Source of the DNA: Caulobacteraceae bacterium PMMR1
GTDB lineage: Bacteria > Pseudomonadota > Alphaproteobacteria > Caulobacterales > Caulobacteraceae
DNA length: 64,000 nucleotides
NCBI GenBank assembly: GCA_000733915.1
Contig: JPOM01000001.1
Span: 2,170,001 to 2,234,000 of the forward strand
Reading direction: 5' to 3'
Shown piece by piece: positions 28,311 through 37,602 of the stretch. Numbering within the stretch: position 1 is the stretch's first letter; every line of letters begins with the position of its first letter. Under the pieces are notes generated by a model. That model saw nothing but the letters and a program-made list of their open reading frames with translations. It was not told the origin of the DNA and did not search any database. The translations under genes and the position numbers were made by a program.

Positions 28311-28508
28311 ATGGAAGACCCCGCTCTGCCCCGCAGCCTGCGCGGGGCGGCCCTGTTCGAAGTCGCCCGCGAGGACCTGGACGCCTATGCCGTCGGCGAC
28401 CTGGAGGAGCGCATCGCGCAGCTCCAGGGCGAGATCGACCGGACCCGCCGGGCGCTGGACAAGAAGCGGAGCGGCCGCGCTGCGGCGGATGCGCTCTTCT
28501 CGCTCTAG
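28311..28508 (+). CDS. DUF1192 family protein
   Basis: A 65-residue protein, MEDPALPRSLRGAALFEVAR then DLDAYAVGDLEERIAQLQGE and a basic tail, the pattern of the small alphaproteobacterial DUF1192 family: an LxxxSVxELxxRI-like amphipathic helix. Function unknown. GGACGGAGGAGG stands directly before the ATG at 28311. It is divergent from trmD and 105 bases upstream of rcdA; its neighbourhood with DUF1465 genes is common in the class. Confidence 0.8.
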   Translation: MEDPALPRSLRGAALFEVAREDLDAYAVGDLEERIAQLQGEIDRTRRALDKKRSGRAAADALFSL

Positions 28509-28530
28509 GCGGTTTGGGGCACACAGGTCC

Positions 28531-28546
28531 TGGCACGGCCGTTGCA
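28531..28546 (+). promoter_or_regulatory. sigma-54 (RpoN) promoter upstream of rcdA
   Basis: TGGCACGGCCGTTGCA matches the -24/-12 consensus YTGGCACGRNNNTTGCW at every defined position (preceding base C). It lies 67 bases before the rcdA start and 22 bases after the DUF1192 stop, with nothing else to serve on this strand. Sigma-54 promoters need an activator; no upstream activator site was identified. The exact match makes the call stronger than usual for a short motif. Confidence 0.65.
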
Positions 28547-28613
28547 GAGCCGGCGCGACAGTGGCGTACGCGGCGGGGCGAACAGAGGTCCCGGCCGCTC
28601 TTGAGGACAGTTT

Positions 28614-29135
28614 ATGACGAACGTCGAGGCCGCGGGGGCGTCCCCGCTCAGGACCGCGGTGGTGGCGGACTTCGCGCGTTCGGAGCTGTTCGACCGCACC
28701 TTCCAGGAGGGCATGGCGCTGGTCGAGGACGCCGCCGGCTATCTGGACGGGGAAGGCCGTCAGTCGGCCAAGCTGCTCTCCCGCGCCGCGGCCATGGCCT
28801 ATGCGGAGGCCAGCATGCGCCTGACCACGCGCCTGATGCAGGTCGCCTCCTGGCTGCTGGTGCAGCGGGCGGTGCGCGAGGGCGACATGGCCGCCGGCGA
28901 GGCCTGCGACGACCGCTACCGCATCCAGCAGCCCCGGCCGGAGCCTGAGGCGCCGGAGCTCGGCGAGCTGCCGGCGGGCCTCTTGGCGCTGGTGCGCCGT
29001 GCGGAGCGGCTGCACGAGCGCGTGGCGCACCTGGACCGGCGCATGTACGTGGAGCCCGTGGAGGGCGAGGCGCCGAACCCGGTGCTGAGCCAGCTCGACC
29101 GCGTCCGCGCCGCCTTCGGCGCTCGGCCGGTCTGA
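28614..29135 (+). CDS. rcdA: DUF1465 family protein, RcdA (regulator of CtrA degradation)
   Basis: A 173-residue helical protein with VADFARSELFDRTFQEGMAL, AAGYLDGEGRQSAKLLSRAA, then YAEASMRLTTRLMQVASWLL and VQRAVREGDM, the DUF1465 signature. In Caulobacter RcdA is an adaptor that, with CpdR and PopA, brings CtrA and other substrates to ClpXP at the cell pole during the G1-S transition. The C-terminal part after residue 105 is proline/glutamate rich, then RRAERLHERVAHLDRRMY, as in RcdA. ATG 28614 follows GAGGACAG. A perfect sigma-54 promoter match precedes it. Confidence 0.8.
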   Translation: MTNVEAAGASPLRTAVVADFARSELFDRTFQEGMALVEDAAGYLDGEGRQSAKLLSRAAAMAYAEASMRLTTRLMQVASWLLVQRAVREGDMAAGEACDDRYRIQQPRPEPEAPELGELPAGLLALVRRAERLHERVAHLDRRMYVEPVEGEAPNPVLSQLDRVRAAFGARPV

Positions 29136-29155
29136 GACGTCCTTAGGCCGCCGCC

Positions 29156-29950
29156 TTAGGCGGGCTTGGGCGCGCGCGGGCGGCGCACATAGCGCGGCGA
29201 GCGCTCGGGCGGGGTCCCCAGCACCGAGGGCGTGACCGGCTGGCCGGTCGCCTCTGCGATCAGCTCGGCGGTGCGGTCCTCGATGACCTGCTCCAGCCGC
29301 GCCATGAACTCATCCTTCTCCAGCGTCGGCGGGATCGGAGGCAGGAACTCCAGCACCGCCTTGCCCGGGTGCTTGGTCCACTCCTCCTGCCGCCAGAACA
29401 GGCCGAGGTTGGAGGCGGCGGGCACGACCGGCAGGCCGTAGTCGCGGGCCATGTAGTAGACCCCGGTGCGATAGCGGAACCGCACGCCCGCCGGCGCCAG
29501 CGCGCCCTCAGGATAGATCAGGATGCGACGCCCCTCCGCATGGGCCAGGGCGGAGGAGCGGGTCAGGGCGGCGCGCGCCTCCGGCCCGCCGCAGTTGTCG
29601 ACCACGATGGCGCCGAGCTTGGCCAGCACGGTCTTGAACAGCGGAAACCGCTCGAGGTGCGCGCCGGTCACGAACGCCAGGTCCTCGAACTGCGAATAGG
29701 CGAAGAAGCCGTCGCCGTAGGAGCTGTGCTTCGGGGCCAGGATGAAGGGCCCCTGCGGCAGGTGCTCGCGCCCGCGGACCTCAAGCTCGATGCCCGCGAT
29801 GGCGCGCATCGCCCAGGTCATGGCCAGGACGTACCGGCGCACGACCCGCCGCACGGCCCCCCGTCCCGGCCTGAGCGCAGCGATCGCCGCCCAGAGCGTG
29901 TAGAAGGTCGAGATCAGCCCGAAGGCTGTGTTGAACGCCAGACTTCGCAC
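29156..29950 (-). CDS. plsC: 1-acyl-sn-glycerol-3-phosphate acyltransferase
   Basis: A 264-residue membrane enzyme that adds the second acyl chain in phosphatidic acid synthesis. After an N-terminal hydrophobic helix (RSLAFNTAFGLISTFYTLWA) come PFILAPKHSSYGDGFFAYSQ, a variant of the catalytic HxxxxD motif (H at KHSSYGD), then LGAIVVDNCGG, LIYPEGALAPAG (block III, EGT-like variant EGA) and the C-terminal basic tail. GTG 29950 is chosen so the protein begins at the membrane helix; the frame is open upstream into cysK. It follows cysK in the same direction by 28 bases, probably co-transcribed. Confidence 0.9.
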   Translation of the reverse strand: MRSLAFNTAFGLISTFYTLWAAIAALRPGRGAVRRVVRRYVLAMTWAMRAIAGIELEVRGREHLPQGPFILAPKHSSYGDGFFAYSQFEDLAFVTGAHLERFPLFKTVLAKLGAIVVDNCGGPEARAALTRSSALAHAEGRRILIYPEGALAPAGVRFRYRTGVYYMARDYGLPVVPAASNLGLFWRQEEWTKHPGKAVLEFLPPIPPTLEKDEFMARLEQVIEDRTAELIAEATGQPVTPSVLGTPPERSPRYVRRPRAPKPA

Positions 29951-29978
29951 CGCCGCACTCCCCGCGCCGGGAGCGAGG

Positions 29979-30974
29979 TTAAAGCCCTTCGAACAGCGCC
30001 GTCGAGAGGTAGCGCTCCGCAAAGCTCGGGACGATGGTCACGATCGTCTTGCCCGCCATCTCGTCGCGGGCGGCGACGCGGAAGGCCGCCGAGATCGCCG
30101 CGCCCGAGCTGATGCCCACGGGAATGCCCTCCTCGCGGGCGACGCGGCGGGCCATTTCGAAGGACTCCGCGTTGGAGACCGTGACCACCTCGTCGATGAC
30201 GCCGCGATCCAGGACGCCCGGCACAAAGCCCGCGCCGATGCCCTGGATCTTGTGCGGACCCGGCTGGCCGCCGGAGAGCACCGGGCTGTCCTCCGGCTCC
30301 AGCGCGATCATGCGCACCGAGGGCTTGCGCGCCTTCAGCACCCGGCCGACGCCGGTGATGGTGCCGCCGGTCCCCACGCCCGAGACCACCGCGTCCACGG
30401 CGCCGGCGGTGTCGTTCCAGATCTCCTCGGCGGTGGAGACCCGGTGGATCAGCGGGTTTGCGGGGTTCTCGAACTGCTGGGGCATGACCGCGCCCGGAAT
30501 GGAGTCCAGCAGCTCCTGGGCGCGCGCGACCGCGCCCTTCATGCCCTTCTCCGCCGGGGTCAGCTCAAGCTTGGCGCCCAGCAGGGCCAGCATCTTGCGC
30601 CGCTCCACGCTCATGCTCTCCGGCATGACCAGGATCAAGGGATAGCCCTTGGCCGCGGCCACGAACGCCAGGGCGATGCCGGTGTTGCCGCTCGTGGGCT
30701 CCACGATCGTCGTGCCCTCGCGGATGACGCCCCGAGCCTCCAGGCTCTCGATCATGGCCACCCCTATGCGGTCCTTCACCGAGGCGAGCGGGTTGAAGAA
30801 CTCGAGCTTGGCCAGCACCACGCCCTTGGGCCGCAGCGCCTCGGTCAGCCGCGGCAGGCGGACCAGCGGCGTGTCGCCGATCAGGTCCAGCACGCTGTCG
30901 TAGATGCGGCCGCGTCCGGTGCGGCGATAGCGGGCGGCGTCGTAGCCGGCGGCGGCGTCGGGGGTGGCGTCCAT
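29979..30974 (-). CDS. cysK: cysteine synthase A (O-acetylserine sulfhydrylase)
   Basis: A 331-residue PLP enzyme forming cysteine from O-acetylserine and sulfide. It shows [20 protein letters not shown], the PLP lysine in [13 protein letters not shown] (K67), the substrate loop [20 protein letters not shown], the phosphate-binding loop [14 protein letters not shown] and [20 protein letters not shown] at the end. The first 20 residues extend beyond the usual start, but no better start is visible downstream. Upstream gene of the plsC pair. It could also be a cystathionine beta-synthase-like relative, but length and motifs fit CysK best. Confidence 0.93.
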   Translation of the reverse strand: MDATPDAAAGYDAARYRRTGRGRIYDSVLDLIGDTPLVRLPRLTEALRPKGVVLAKLEFFNPLASVKDRIGVAMIESLEARGVIREGTTIVEPTSGNTGIALAFVAAAKGYPLILVMPESMSVERRKMLALLGAKLELTPAEKGMKGAVARAQELLDSIPGAVMPQQFENPANPLIHRVSTAEEIWNDTAGAVDAVVSGVGTGGTITGVGRVLKARKPSVRMIALEPEDSPVLSGGQPGPHKIQGIGAGFVPGVLDRGVIDEVVTVSNAESFEMARRVAREEGIPVGISSGAAISAAFRVAARDEMAGKTIVTIVPSFAERYLSTALFEGL

Positions 30975-31104
30975 GCGAGGCGGCCTCTTGCTGGGCTCAG
31001 GTCCGAGGGCGAAGACTTTAGGGCGTCCGCGGCCGCCTGTCGCGCTCAGGAAATCTGAAACGCCTCGAAGGGATCGGCGCGAGATCGGCGCCTTGGCAGG
31101 CGGC

Positions 31105-31614
31105 TCAGGCCGCCTTGATGCCCGACGGCGGACCGAAGGCGGCGCGCATGCCGATGGGGGCGTCGTAGCCCAGGATCATGTCGACCCGCTCGCCGTCCGA
31201 CGCCAGCGGCAGGCGCAACCACAGGATCGAGAGGTGGTGCTGGCCCCGCCAGGCCATGGAGTGCACGCCGACGGCCGGCCTTCCCCCCGCCACCACCGCG
31301 TCGAGCTCGCGCCGCCAGTAGTCCGCGGCGTCCGCGTCGTAGACGTCCTCCAGCCCCTTGCCGGTGATCTCGCAGCCGTAGACGGGATAGAGCCCCGTCC
31401 CCGCCAGGCGCAGGCGATAGCCCAACCGCGCCCCCTCCGTCTCGGGATGGATCACGTCGATCAGGCTGACGGTCGGCAGGTGGCGCTTGAAGTCGCAGGG
31501 GTCGATGTGCGCCCGGCCGGGCAGCCGCCCCGGGGCGCGCAGGCGCGACCAGTAGGCGATCAGCTCTTGGTGCGCGCGCGCGGCGGCGACTGGCGCCTCC
31601 AGCTTCCCCAGCAT
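31105..31614 (-). CDS. PAS domain-containing protein (PAS_5 type)
   Basis: A 169-residue protein with the single PAS_5 layout frequent in alphaproteobacteria: [40 protein letters not shown], then [20 protein letters not shown] and [40 protein letters not shown]. It has no output domain, so it may be a partner or sensor for another protein; relatives are sometimes linked to flagellar placement or c-di-GMP signalling, but I cannot assign a role. Start ATG 31614 with GGGGGA upstream. A palindromic region with a CtrA-like box lies directly before it. Confidence 0.75.
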   Translation of the reverse strand: MLGKLEAPVAAARAHQELIAYWSRLRAPGRLPGRAHIDPCDFKRHLPTVSLIDVIHPETEGARLGYRLRLAGTGLYPVYGCEITGKGLEDVYDADAADYWRRELDAVVAGGRPAVGVHSMAWRGQHHLSILWLRLPLASDGERVDMILGYDAPIGMRAAFGPPSGIKAA

Positions 31615-31630
31615 CTTGGGAGTCCCCCGC

Positions 31631-31696
31631 AACCCTTTCGAATCGCTAGGCTTAAGATGCCTTAACCGGTGATTCGGACGCAAGCGCGAAAGGGTT
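31631..31696 (-). promoter_or_regulatory. long inverted repeat enclosing a CtrA-like box, upstream of the PAS gene
   Basis: AACCCTTTCG (31631-31640) is repeated inverted as CGAAAGGGTT (31687-31696), perfect over ten bases and 46 bases apart. Between them TTAAGATGCCTTAAC (31662-31676) resembles the CtrA site TTAA-N7-TTAAC, with a six-base instead of seven-base spacer. The block starts 17 bases upstream of the PAS gene start. Operator function is inferred. Confidence 0.4.
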
Positions 31697-31769
31697 AACG
31701 CCCCGGGAAGCGGCCTGTGGCGCCTTGACTCAGGTTGCGGCGACTAAGGACGCGGCGGGCGAGCCGGGC

Positions 31770-32666
31770 TCAGAAGCCGGCCTGCAGGGACAGGTAAAGG
31801 CCCCGCTGTTTCCGGAAGGTCGCGATGTCGCCGAGGTCCGCATAGGCCGCCGTCACCGACAGGTGCTTGTTGATCGCATAGGCGACGAAGACGTCGCCCC
31901 AGTCGTCTTCCTTGGCGAAGCCGAGGTTGTCCGGCTTGGTGCGGACCTCTGCGCCGATCGCGATGTGCTTGTTGATGAGATAGGCCGCGGAGCCCTCGAA
32001 CTCGGGCCGGTAGCCTCGGTTGCGGTCGCCGCCGAAGCCGAGCAGCCCGGTCTGGTTGGCCTCAGTGAGGCGGACCGCGCCGCTCACCAGCAGGCTCTGA
32101 GCCAGGAAGAGCTTGGTCGCGGAGAGGTAATAATCGATCCCGCTGGCGCGCTGGGCGCCCACAGCATGGACGACCGCGCCCTTGTCGTTGGACTTGTACT
32201 GCGCCCCCACGGAGATGACCGGCAGCAGGGTGTCCTGGTCGTAGACGAGGTCGCCGATCAGGCGCGCCTTCACGCCCCAGACGTCCTGGTCGAAGGTGAA
32301 GCCCTTGCCGAGGCCCAGCTTGGCGCCGGCGCTGCGCGTGTCGAACGCCTGGCGGGTGTAGGAGAGCTCCACCCGGTCGAACAGGCCCGCCGACACGCCG
32401 AAGGCGCGGAAGTCGAAGTCCTTCAGCGGCAGATAGGTCGCATGGGCGTTCAGCCCGACGCCGTCCCGCGTGCCATAGCCCGTGACCGGGGCCCAGGTGG
32501 CGATCCCGCCGCCTCCCGAGCCCTCCACCGAGGCGACCCCGCCGGTCAGCAGCAGGCGTCCGGAGTCGAACAGCGACACGGACTGCGCGCGCGCCGCCGA
32601 CGCCCCGCCCAGCGCCGCGCAGACACATGCGGCCACAGCCCCTGCAGCAAGCGCCAGCGTCTTCAT
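31770..32666 (-). CDS. DUF3034 family outer-membrane beta-barrel protein
   Basis: A 298-residue exported protein: the signal peptide MKTLALAAGAVAACVCAALG ends at ASAARAQ, and then glycine-rich beta-strand text follows (LLLTGGVASVEGSGGGG, ATYLPLKDFDFRAFGVSAGL, FDRVELSYTRQAFDTRSAGA) to the aromatic C-terminus LYLSLQAGF. This is the DUF3034 pattern, predicted outer-membrane barrels of unknown cargo. No operon partner: the neighbours are divergent or separate. Start ATG 32666 is set by the signal peptide. Confidence 0.8.
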   Translation of the reverse strand: MKTLALAAGAVAACVCAALGGASAARAQSVSLFDSGRLLLTGGVASVEGSGGGGIATWAPVTGYGTRDGVGLNAHATYLPLKDFDFRAFGVSAGLFDRVELSYTRQAFDTRSAGAKLGLGKGFTFDQDVWGVKARLIGDLVYDQDTLLPVISVGAQYKSNDKGAVVHAVGAQRASGIDYYLSATKLFLAQSLLVSGAVRLTEANQTGLLGFGGDRNRGYRPEFEGSAAYLINKHIAIGAEVRTKPDNLGFAKEDDWGDVFVAYAINKHLSVTAAYADLGDIATFRKQRGLYLSLQAGF

Positions 32667-32868
32667 CGAGCCATCCGGTTTCCGTGGCCTGCACCGCGCC
32701 GGACGCGACCCGGTCCACGCAGGACCCTACAAGCGGCGGGTTTAGAGACTTCCAACGCCCGCAAATTTCGCCGCCGCGCCCCTGGCTGCCGCCCCCCCCG
32801 AAAGCCCGCCGGAACGGTCCGCCAGAGGCGGCGTTCATCTCTCACCCTGACCGGCTGGGAGACCCTGG

Positions 32869-32949
32869 ATGCGATCCATCGTGCTTTGGGCCATCGGCGT
32901 GCCGATCCCCGTGATCCTGCTGCTCGCGATGTGCACGCACCACCTCTGA
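32869..32949 (+). CDS. 26-residue single-span membrane peptide
   Basis: ATG 32869 to TGA 32947-32949 codes for MRSIVLWAIGVPIPVILLLA followed by MCTHHL. A basic first residue, one proline-containing hydrophobic helix and a short polar tail are the form of small alphaproteobacterial membrane peptides with the core GVPIPxIxLxxLFT, which I recall from related genomes but cannot name. GGGAGACCCTGG lies before it as a possible ribosome site. It stands alone upstream of moxR on the same strand. Codon use and composition fit a real gene; the role is unknown. Confidence 0.55.
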   Translation: MRSIVLWAIGVPIPVILLLAMCTHHL

Positions 32950-33043
32950 GCGCCCGCGCTTGGGCCTCGACAGCTTGACCCTGCGTCATGCTTGCACCTG
33001 AGCGCGCGGGCTCTACCCTTCGTCGGAACCAGCTGGAGTTCCG

Positions 33044-33907
33044 ATGACCACGCGCTTCGAAGGCACCTCGAACTACGTCGCCACCGACGACCTGAAGGTG
33101 GCGGTGAACGCCGCCATCGCGCTGGAGCGGCCGCTGCTGGTCAAGGGCGAGCCGGGCACGGGCAAGACCGTCCTGGCCTATGAGGTGGCCAAGGCGCTCG
33201 ATGCGCCCCTGATCACCTGGCACATCAAGTCGACCACCAAGGCGCAGCAAGGCCTCTACGAGTACGACGCCGTCACGCGCCTGCGCGACAGCCAGCTCGG
33301 CGACGCGCGCGTCAAGGACGTGCGCAACTACATCAAGAAGGGCAAGCTGTGGGAGGCCTTCGAGAGCCCGCGCCGCCCGGTGCTGCTGATCGACGAGATC
33401 GACAAGGCCGACATCGAGTTCCCGAACGACCTGCTGCAGGAACTCGATCGCATGGAGTTCTACGTCTACGAGACGGACGAGACGATCCGGGCCAAGGTGC
33501 GGCCGGTGATCCTGATCACCTCCAACAACGAGAAGGAGCTGCCCGACGCTTTCCTGCGCCGCTGCTTCTTTCACTACATTCGCTTCCCCGACGAAGAGAC
33601 CATGGCCGAGATCGTCGAGGTGCACTTCCCCGGTATCAAGCAGAAGCTGGTCGGCGAGGCGCTGCGCATCTTCTACGACATGCGCAAGGTGCCCGGACTG
33701 AAGAAGAAGCCGTCCACGTCGGAGCTGCTGGACTGGCTGAAGCTGCTGCTGGTCGAAGACATCGACGAGAGCGTGCTGCGCGAGCGCGACCCGACCAAGC
33801 TGATCCCGCCCCTGCACGGGGCGCTCCTGAAAAACGAGCAGGACGTGCACCTCTTCGAGCGCCTGGCCTTCCTCGCCCGCCGCGAGGGGGCGCGACCGGG
33901 CCAATGA
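33044..33907 (+). CDS. MoxR-family AAA+ ATPase
   Basis: A 287-residue ATPase of the MoxR/CbxX type: Walker A LLVKGEPGTGKTVLAYEVAK, THE-like region TWHIKSTTKAQQGLYEYDAV, Walker B VLLIDEIDKADIEFPNDLLQ, sensor 1 VILITSNNEKELPDAFLRRC (with an arginine finger) and a C-terminal lid with KKKPSTSELLDWLKLLLVED. MoxR proteins act as chaperones for metal loading or assembly of partner complexes, often with VWA-domain proteins (the CoxD type has exactly these phrases); a VWA partner is not next to it here. Start ATG 33044 after GGAGTTCCG. It overlaps the next gene by four bases (ATGA). Confidence 0.9.
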   Translation: MTTRFEGTSNYVATDDLKVAVNAAIALERPLLVKGEPGTGKTVLAYEVAKALDAPLITWHIKSTTKAQQGLYEYDAVTRLRDSQLGDARVKDVRNYIKKGKLWEAFESPRRPVLLIDEIDKADIEFPNDLLQELDRMEFYVYETDETIRAKVRPVILITSNNEKELPDAFLRRCFFHYIRFPDEETMAEIVEVHFPGIKQKLVGEALRIFYDMRKVPGLKKKPSTSELLDWLKLLLVEDIDESVLRERDPTKLIPPLHGALLKNEQDVHLFERLAFLARREGARPGQ

Positions 33908-34774
33908 GACGCGCCTCGCGCCGCCTCGGCCCGGCGCTAGCCCTCCTCGCCCTCCTCGCCCTCGCCGGCGGCGGGACGGTCGCGCGGGCTCAGGCCGGGG
34001 AGCCCAGCCTCACCCTGTTCGAGGGGCCGGGCTACTCAGGGCCGTCGGTGACGCTGCGCAGGGACTCCGTCGACCTGGGCGACGCGGCCTTCGCGGGGCG
34101 GGCGCGCAGCGTGCGGGCGGAGGGGCGCTGGCTGCTTTGCGCCGAGCCCGGCTTCCGCAACTGCCGCCGGGTGGAGGCGAGCGAGCCCGACCTCGGCCGG
34201 CTGGGTCTGGCCGGACGGGTGGCCTCCGTCCGTCGCCTGGACGCGCCTGCCCTTGCGCCTGACCCTGTCCCTGGTCCTGACCCCGCCCCGCCCCTGCCCC
34301 CGCCCGGCCCCTGGTCCGGGCTCAGGCGCAACCGCCGGCGCCGCCCGCCTATGCCGAGGTGCGCACCGCGCCGCCGCCCTCCGCTCCGGCGGCCGGCGAC
34401 TATGTCGCGACCCGCACCGACGCCCGCGAGGCGCCGGTGCAGGCGCTGCGCCCGATCCGCATCCTGCCGCGCTCGGCCTATGAGGGCGGACGCCTGAACC
34501 TGAGCGGCGGCGCGACGCCCGGAGAGCCGCCGCCGCCGAAGCCCCGGCCCGCGCCCCGTCCGGACCGCCGATCTTCTTCGCCCGGCCGACGGTTGCGGGG
34601 CAGGACGTGACCGCGGCGCCCTTCGCCCCCGGCGGCCTCTTCTGCCGGGCCGCGGGCCTGGGCCGCGTCCTGCATGCCGAGCAGACGGTGCAGCCCCGCC
34701 CCGCCGTCGACGTCTATGGACGCCCGGCGGGGGTCGCGCCGGTGCTGCGCAACGTGCTCTGCGCCCCGAGCTAG
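33904..34774 (+). CDS. secreted beta/gamma-crystallin-like protein, two frameshifts
   Basis: ATG 33904 overlaps the moxR stop. A signal peptide (LGPALALLALLALAGGGTVA, cleavage near ARAQA) is followed by one Greek-key half: SLTLFEGPGYSGPSVTLRRD, DAAFAGRARSVRAEGRWLLC and EPGFRNCRRVEASEP. In a proline-rich linker near 34260-34330 the reading moves to a second frame (AYAEVRTAPPPSAPAAGDYV, RPIRILPRSAYEGGRLNLSG), and near 34560 to a third (FFARPTVAGQDVTAAPFAPG, LFCRAAGLGRVLHAEQTVQP), ending at TAG 34772-34774. All three parts look coding, so the gene is about 290 codons with two indels, likely sequencing errors in G/C runs. Function unknown; such domains bind calcium or the cell envelope. Confidence 0.6.
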
Positions 34775-34925
34775 GGGCGCCCGCGCCAGCCGGGCCCGGG
34801 CCGCGCGCGATTCGCCGCTTCCGCCCAAGCCTGTCGCACGATAACTTCGCCTCTCAGGCGAAGGAGCGTCGGCGGTTGCGCGCGCATCAGGTCGAGGGCG
34901 GTCCCGCCGGTTCGGGGCGGGTCGC

Positions 34926-37596
34926 ATGAAGCTGGGTCGGGGCAAGAAGAACGCGCCATCGCCGCGCATGATGTTCGACGACCGGGAGCCGCAGGCGGGC
35001 GCGCCCTTGGCCGGCGCTGCGCCATCTCCGGAAGCGGGCCGGATCGCCAACCCGCTGGCGGCGAGCGAGCCCGTCGTTTCCGCGCCCCTCGCCGCCGAGC
35101 CCTCCGCCCCGCCCGAGGTCCAGCGTCCCGGCCCGCCCGAGCCCGTCCGCCCCCCTGAGCGCGCCTCGCGCCCGGCCGAGCCGGTTTCGGCGGGCATGAT
35201 CTATGCCGTGGCGGGCGTCGCCGCGGCGGTCTGGCTGGGCGCGCTTTTCGCCTTCGTGGCCGCCTATCAGCACCCGATCGGCGCCTTCGCCTTTCCGCCC
35301 TTCGAGATCGCCCAGCTGGTCGTGATCGGCGTGCTGCCGGGCGTGTTCATGGGGCTTGCGGCCTACGCCATCGTGCAGGCCTCGCGCCTGTCGGGGGAGG
35401 TGGTCCGGGCCCGGGCCCTGTCCGCCGACCTGGCCGGTCCTGCGGCCCTGGCCGCGGGCGAGACCGGCGCGATTGTCACCGCCGTCCGCCGCGAGGTCGA
35501 GCGCGCCACCGCCGCCGCCGCCCAGGCCCAGGCGGAGCTCATCGCGCTCAAGGACCAGCTCGCCCAGGAGACGGCGCGGCTCGCCGGCGCGGCCGAGCAG
35601 GCCGAGGCCCGCGCGATGGCGCTCGGCGAAGGGCTCGGGCGGGAGCGCCAGGCGCTGGCCGAACTCAGCGCCGCCCTGGAGCGCCAGGCCGAGGCCGCCG
35701 GCGAGGCGATCACCCGCCAGACCCGCGCCGTGACCGAGGCCTACGACCTCGCCCAGGCTCAGGCGCAGCAGGCCGAGGCGGCGCTGCTCGCCCGCACCGC
35801 CGACCTGCAGAGCACCGCGTCCGAGGCCGGCCAGGCGGCGCGGCTCGTGGCCGACGACCTCGGCGACCAGGTCGAGCGCTTGCGCGTCGCCGGCCAGGCT
35901 CTGTCGGAGGAGGCCCGCCACGTCGGCGACGGGCTGGCGGCCCAGCACGCCGCGCTCTCCGCCCTGGCCGAGACGCTGAAGGCGGACCAGGAGGACCTGG
36001 CGCTCCGGCTGGAGACGCAGCAGGCGCAGCTGGTCGAGGTCGCCGACCTCAGCCGCCGCGAGGCCGCCGCCTTCGCCGAGGCGACCGCCGCCGCCGGCGA
36101 TCGGCTGCGCGAGGCGGTCGAGGCCGCCGGCGCGCGCCTCGCCGCCCTCTCCGAGCAGGCCCAGTCGCAGCAGGCGCTCGTCGAGCAGCACGCCCGCGCC
36201 GCCCTGCAGCGCCTCAGCGCCGCCGCGGCGGACGAGCGCAGCCGGATCGAGGCCCAGACCAACCACGCCCTCTCCGCCCTGGCCACGGCGGCGGAGGAGA
36301 CGGGCGCCGCCGCCGCCGAGCGCCTCGAAGCCGCCGCCCAGGCCGCGACCGCCCAGGCCGAGGCCGCCCGCCACGCGGTGGAGCAGCTGAACGAGACCGC
36401 CTTCGTCGCCGCCCAGGCCGCCGATCAGGCCTTCGAGAGCCGCATCGCCGCGGCGCGCCGGATGATCGAGCAGTCCGCCGCCCTGGTGGCCGAGGCGGGC
36501 GAGACCGCGACCTCGCGCATCACGACGGGGCTGGAGGGCGCGCGCGCGGCCCTGGGCGAGCTGGACGCCCTGACGCGGGAGCTGGACGGCCGGCTGGCCA
36601 GCCTGCCGGAGGCGGCGCGGCGCCAGGCGGAGACGCTGCGCGCCGCGGTGGAGGCCGGGGTCGCCGACCTCGCCGCCGCCGCCCGGCACGCCGCGACCGA
36701 AGCCCAGGCGATCGACGCCGCCTTCCAGGACCGGCTGCACCGCAACTATCAGGTGCTGAGCGAGGCGGTGCGGCTTATGGGACGCGTCGCCGGCGCCGCG
36801 GAGGCCGTGTTCCAGCCCCAGCCGCCGCCGTCCCTGCGCCCCCCGCCGCCCCGCCCCCCGCGAGCGGGCCCCCGAGCCGGAGCCCGAGGCGCTCGAGCTC
36901 GAGCCCGTCCGGGGTGATGCGGACGCCCTGGACATCCCGCCCGCGGCGCCCCGCGGGGCGGCTGGGTCCTCGCTCCCGCCCCGGCCCGCCTTCGGCCGGG
37001 CCGCCCGCACGCCGGAGGCGGCTTCGGCCGCCAAGCCCGCTTCGGCGTCCAGACCCCCGCCCCAGGCGCCTGCCGAGGCCCCCGAACCGCCCGGCGCCGA
37101 CGACGCCGGCCTTCGCCCTCGGCTGAAGCTTACCGCGGCGGAGCCCGCGCCGGACGCGGACGCGCCTCCGGGGGTGCCGGACGAGTGGACCTGGAAGGAC
37201 CTCCTCACCTCCATCGATGTGGAGGGCGTGGCGCCTGAGGCCGACCTTGCGGACCGCCTGATCGGCGAGATCGAGAGCCTCGGCGTCAATCCGGGGGCGC
37301 TGCTGCCCCGCTCGCGCATCGAGGAGATCGCCGGCGTGCTCCGCTCCGGCGACCTGCCCCAGGCCCGCGACGTGGTGCGCCGGCTCGCCCCCGCCGCGAT
37401 CCGCCGCCTCTCCCGCCGGGTGCTGACCGACAAGGGCCTGCGCGCCCAGGCCGACGCCTATGTGCGCCAGTACGAGCAGCTGGTCATCGAGGAGGCGCGC
37501 AACGACGCCGACGGGGCGGCGACCGCGCGCATGCTGGGCTCCGCGCCCGGCCGCGCCTTCCTGCTGCTGGACGCCGCCGTCGGCGACCTGCACTAG
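34926..37596 (+). CDS. tipN: TipN-like polarity protein, one frameshift
   Basis: In Caulobacter TipN marks the new pole and orients flagellum placement and ParA-driven chromosome segregation. Here a proline-rich cytoplasmic start is followed by two membrane helices (AGMIYAVAGVAAAVWLGALF; IAQLVVIGVLPGVFMGLAAY), then about 480 residues of alanine-rich coiled coil (for example VTAVRREVERATAAAAQAQA). At 36854-36859, a C6 run, the frame must shift by one; the other frame carries on with RERAPEPEPEALELEPVRGD and a C-terminal domain, DEWTWKDLLTSIDVEG to AGRAFLLLDAAVGDLH-like text, ending at 37596. The joined length of about 889 residues equals that of Caulobacter TipN (888). The frameshift is probably a sequencing error. 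ATG 34926. Confidence 0.8.
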
Positions 37597-37602
37597 GGCG
37601 CG

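Noticed and set aside
34887-37433. A 848-codon minus-strand open frame antisense to tipN
   Set aside because: Glycine/arginine/leucine-rich text without domain character; a by-product of high G+C third positions in the real gene.
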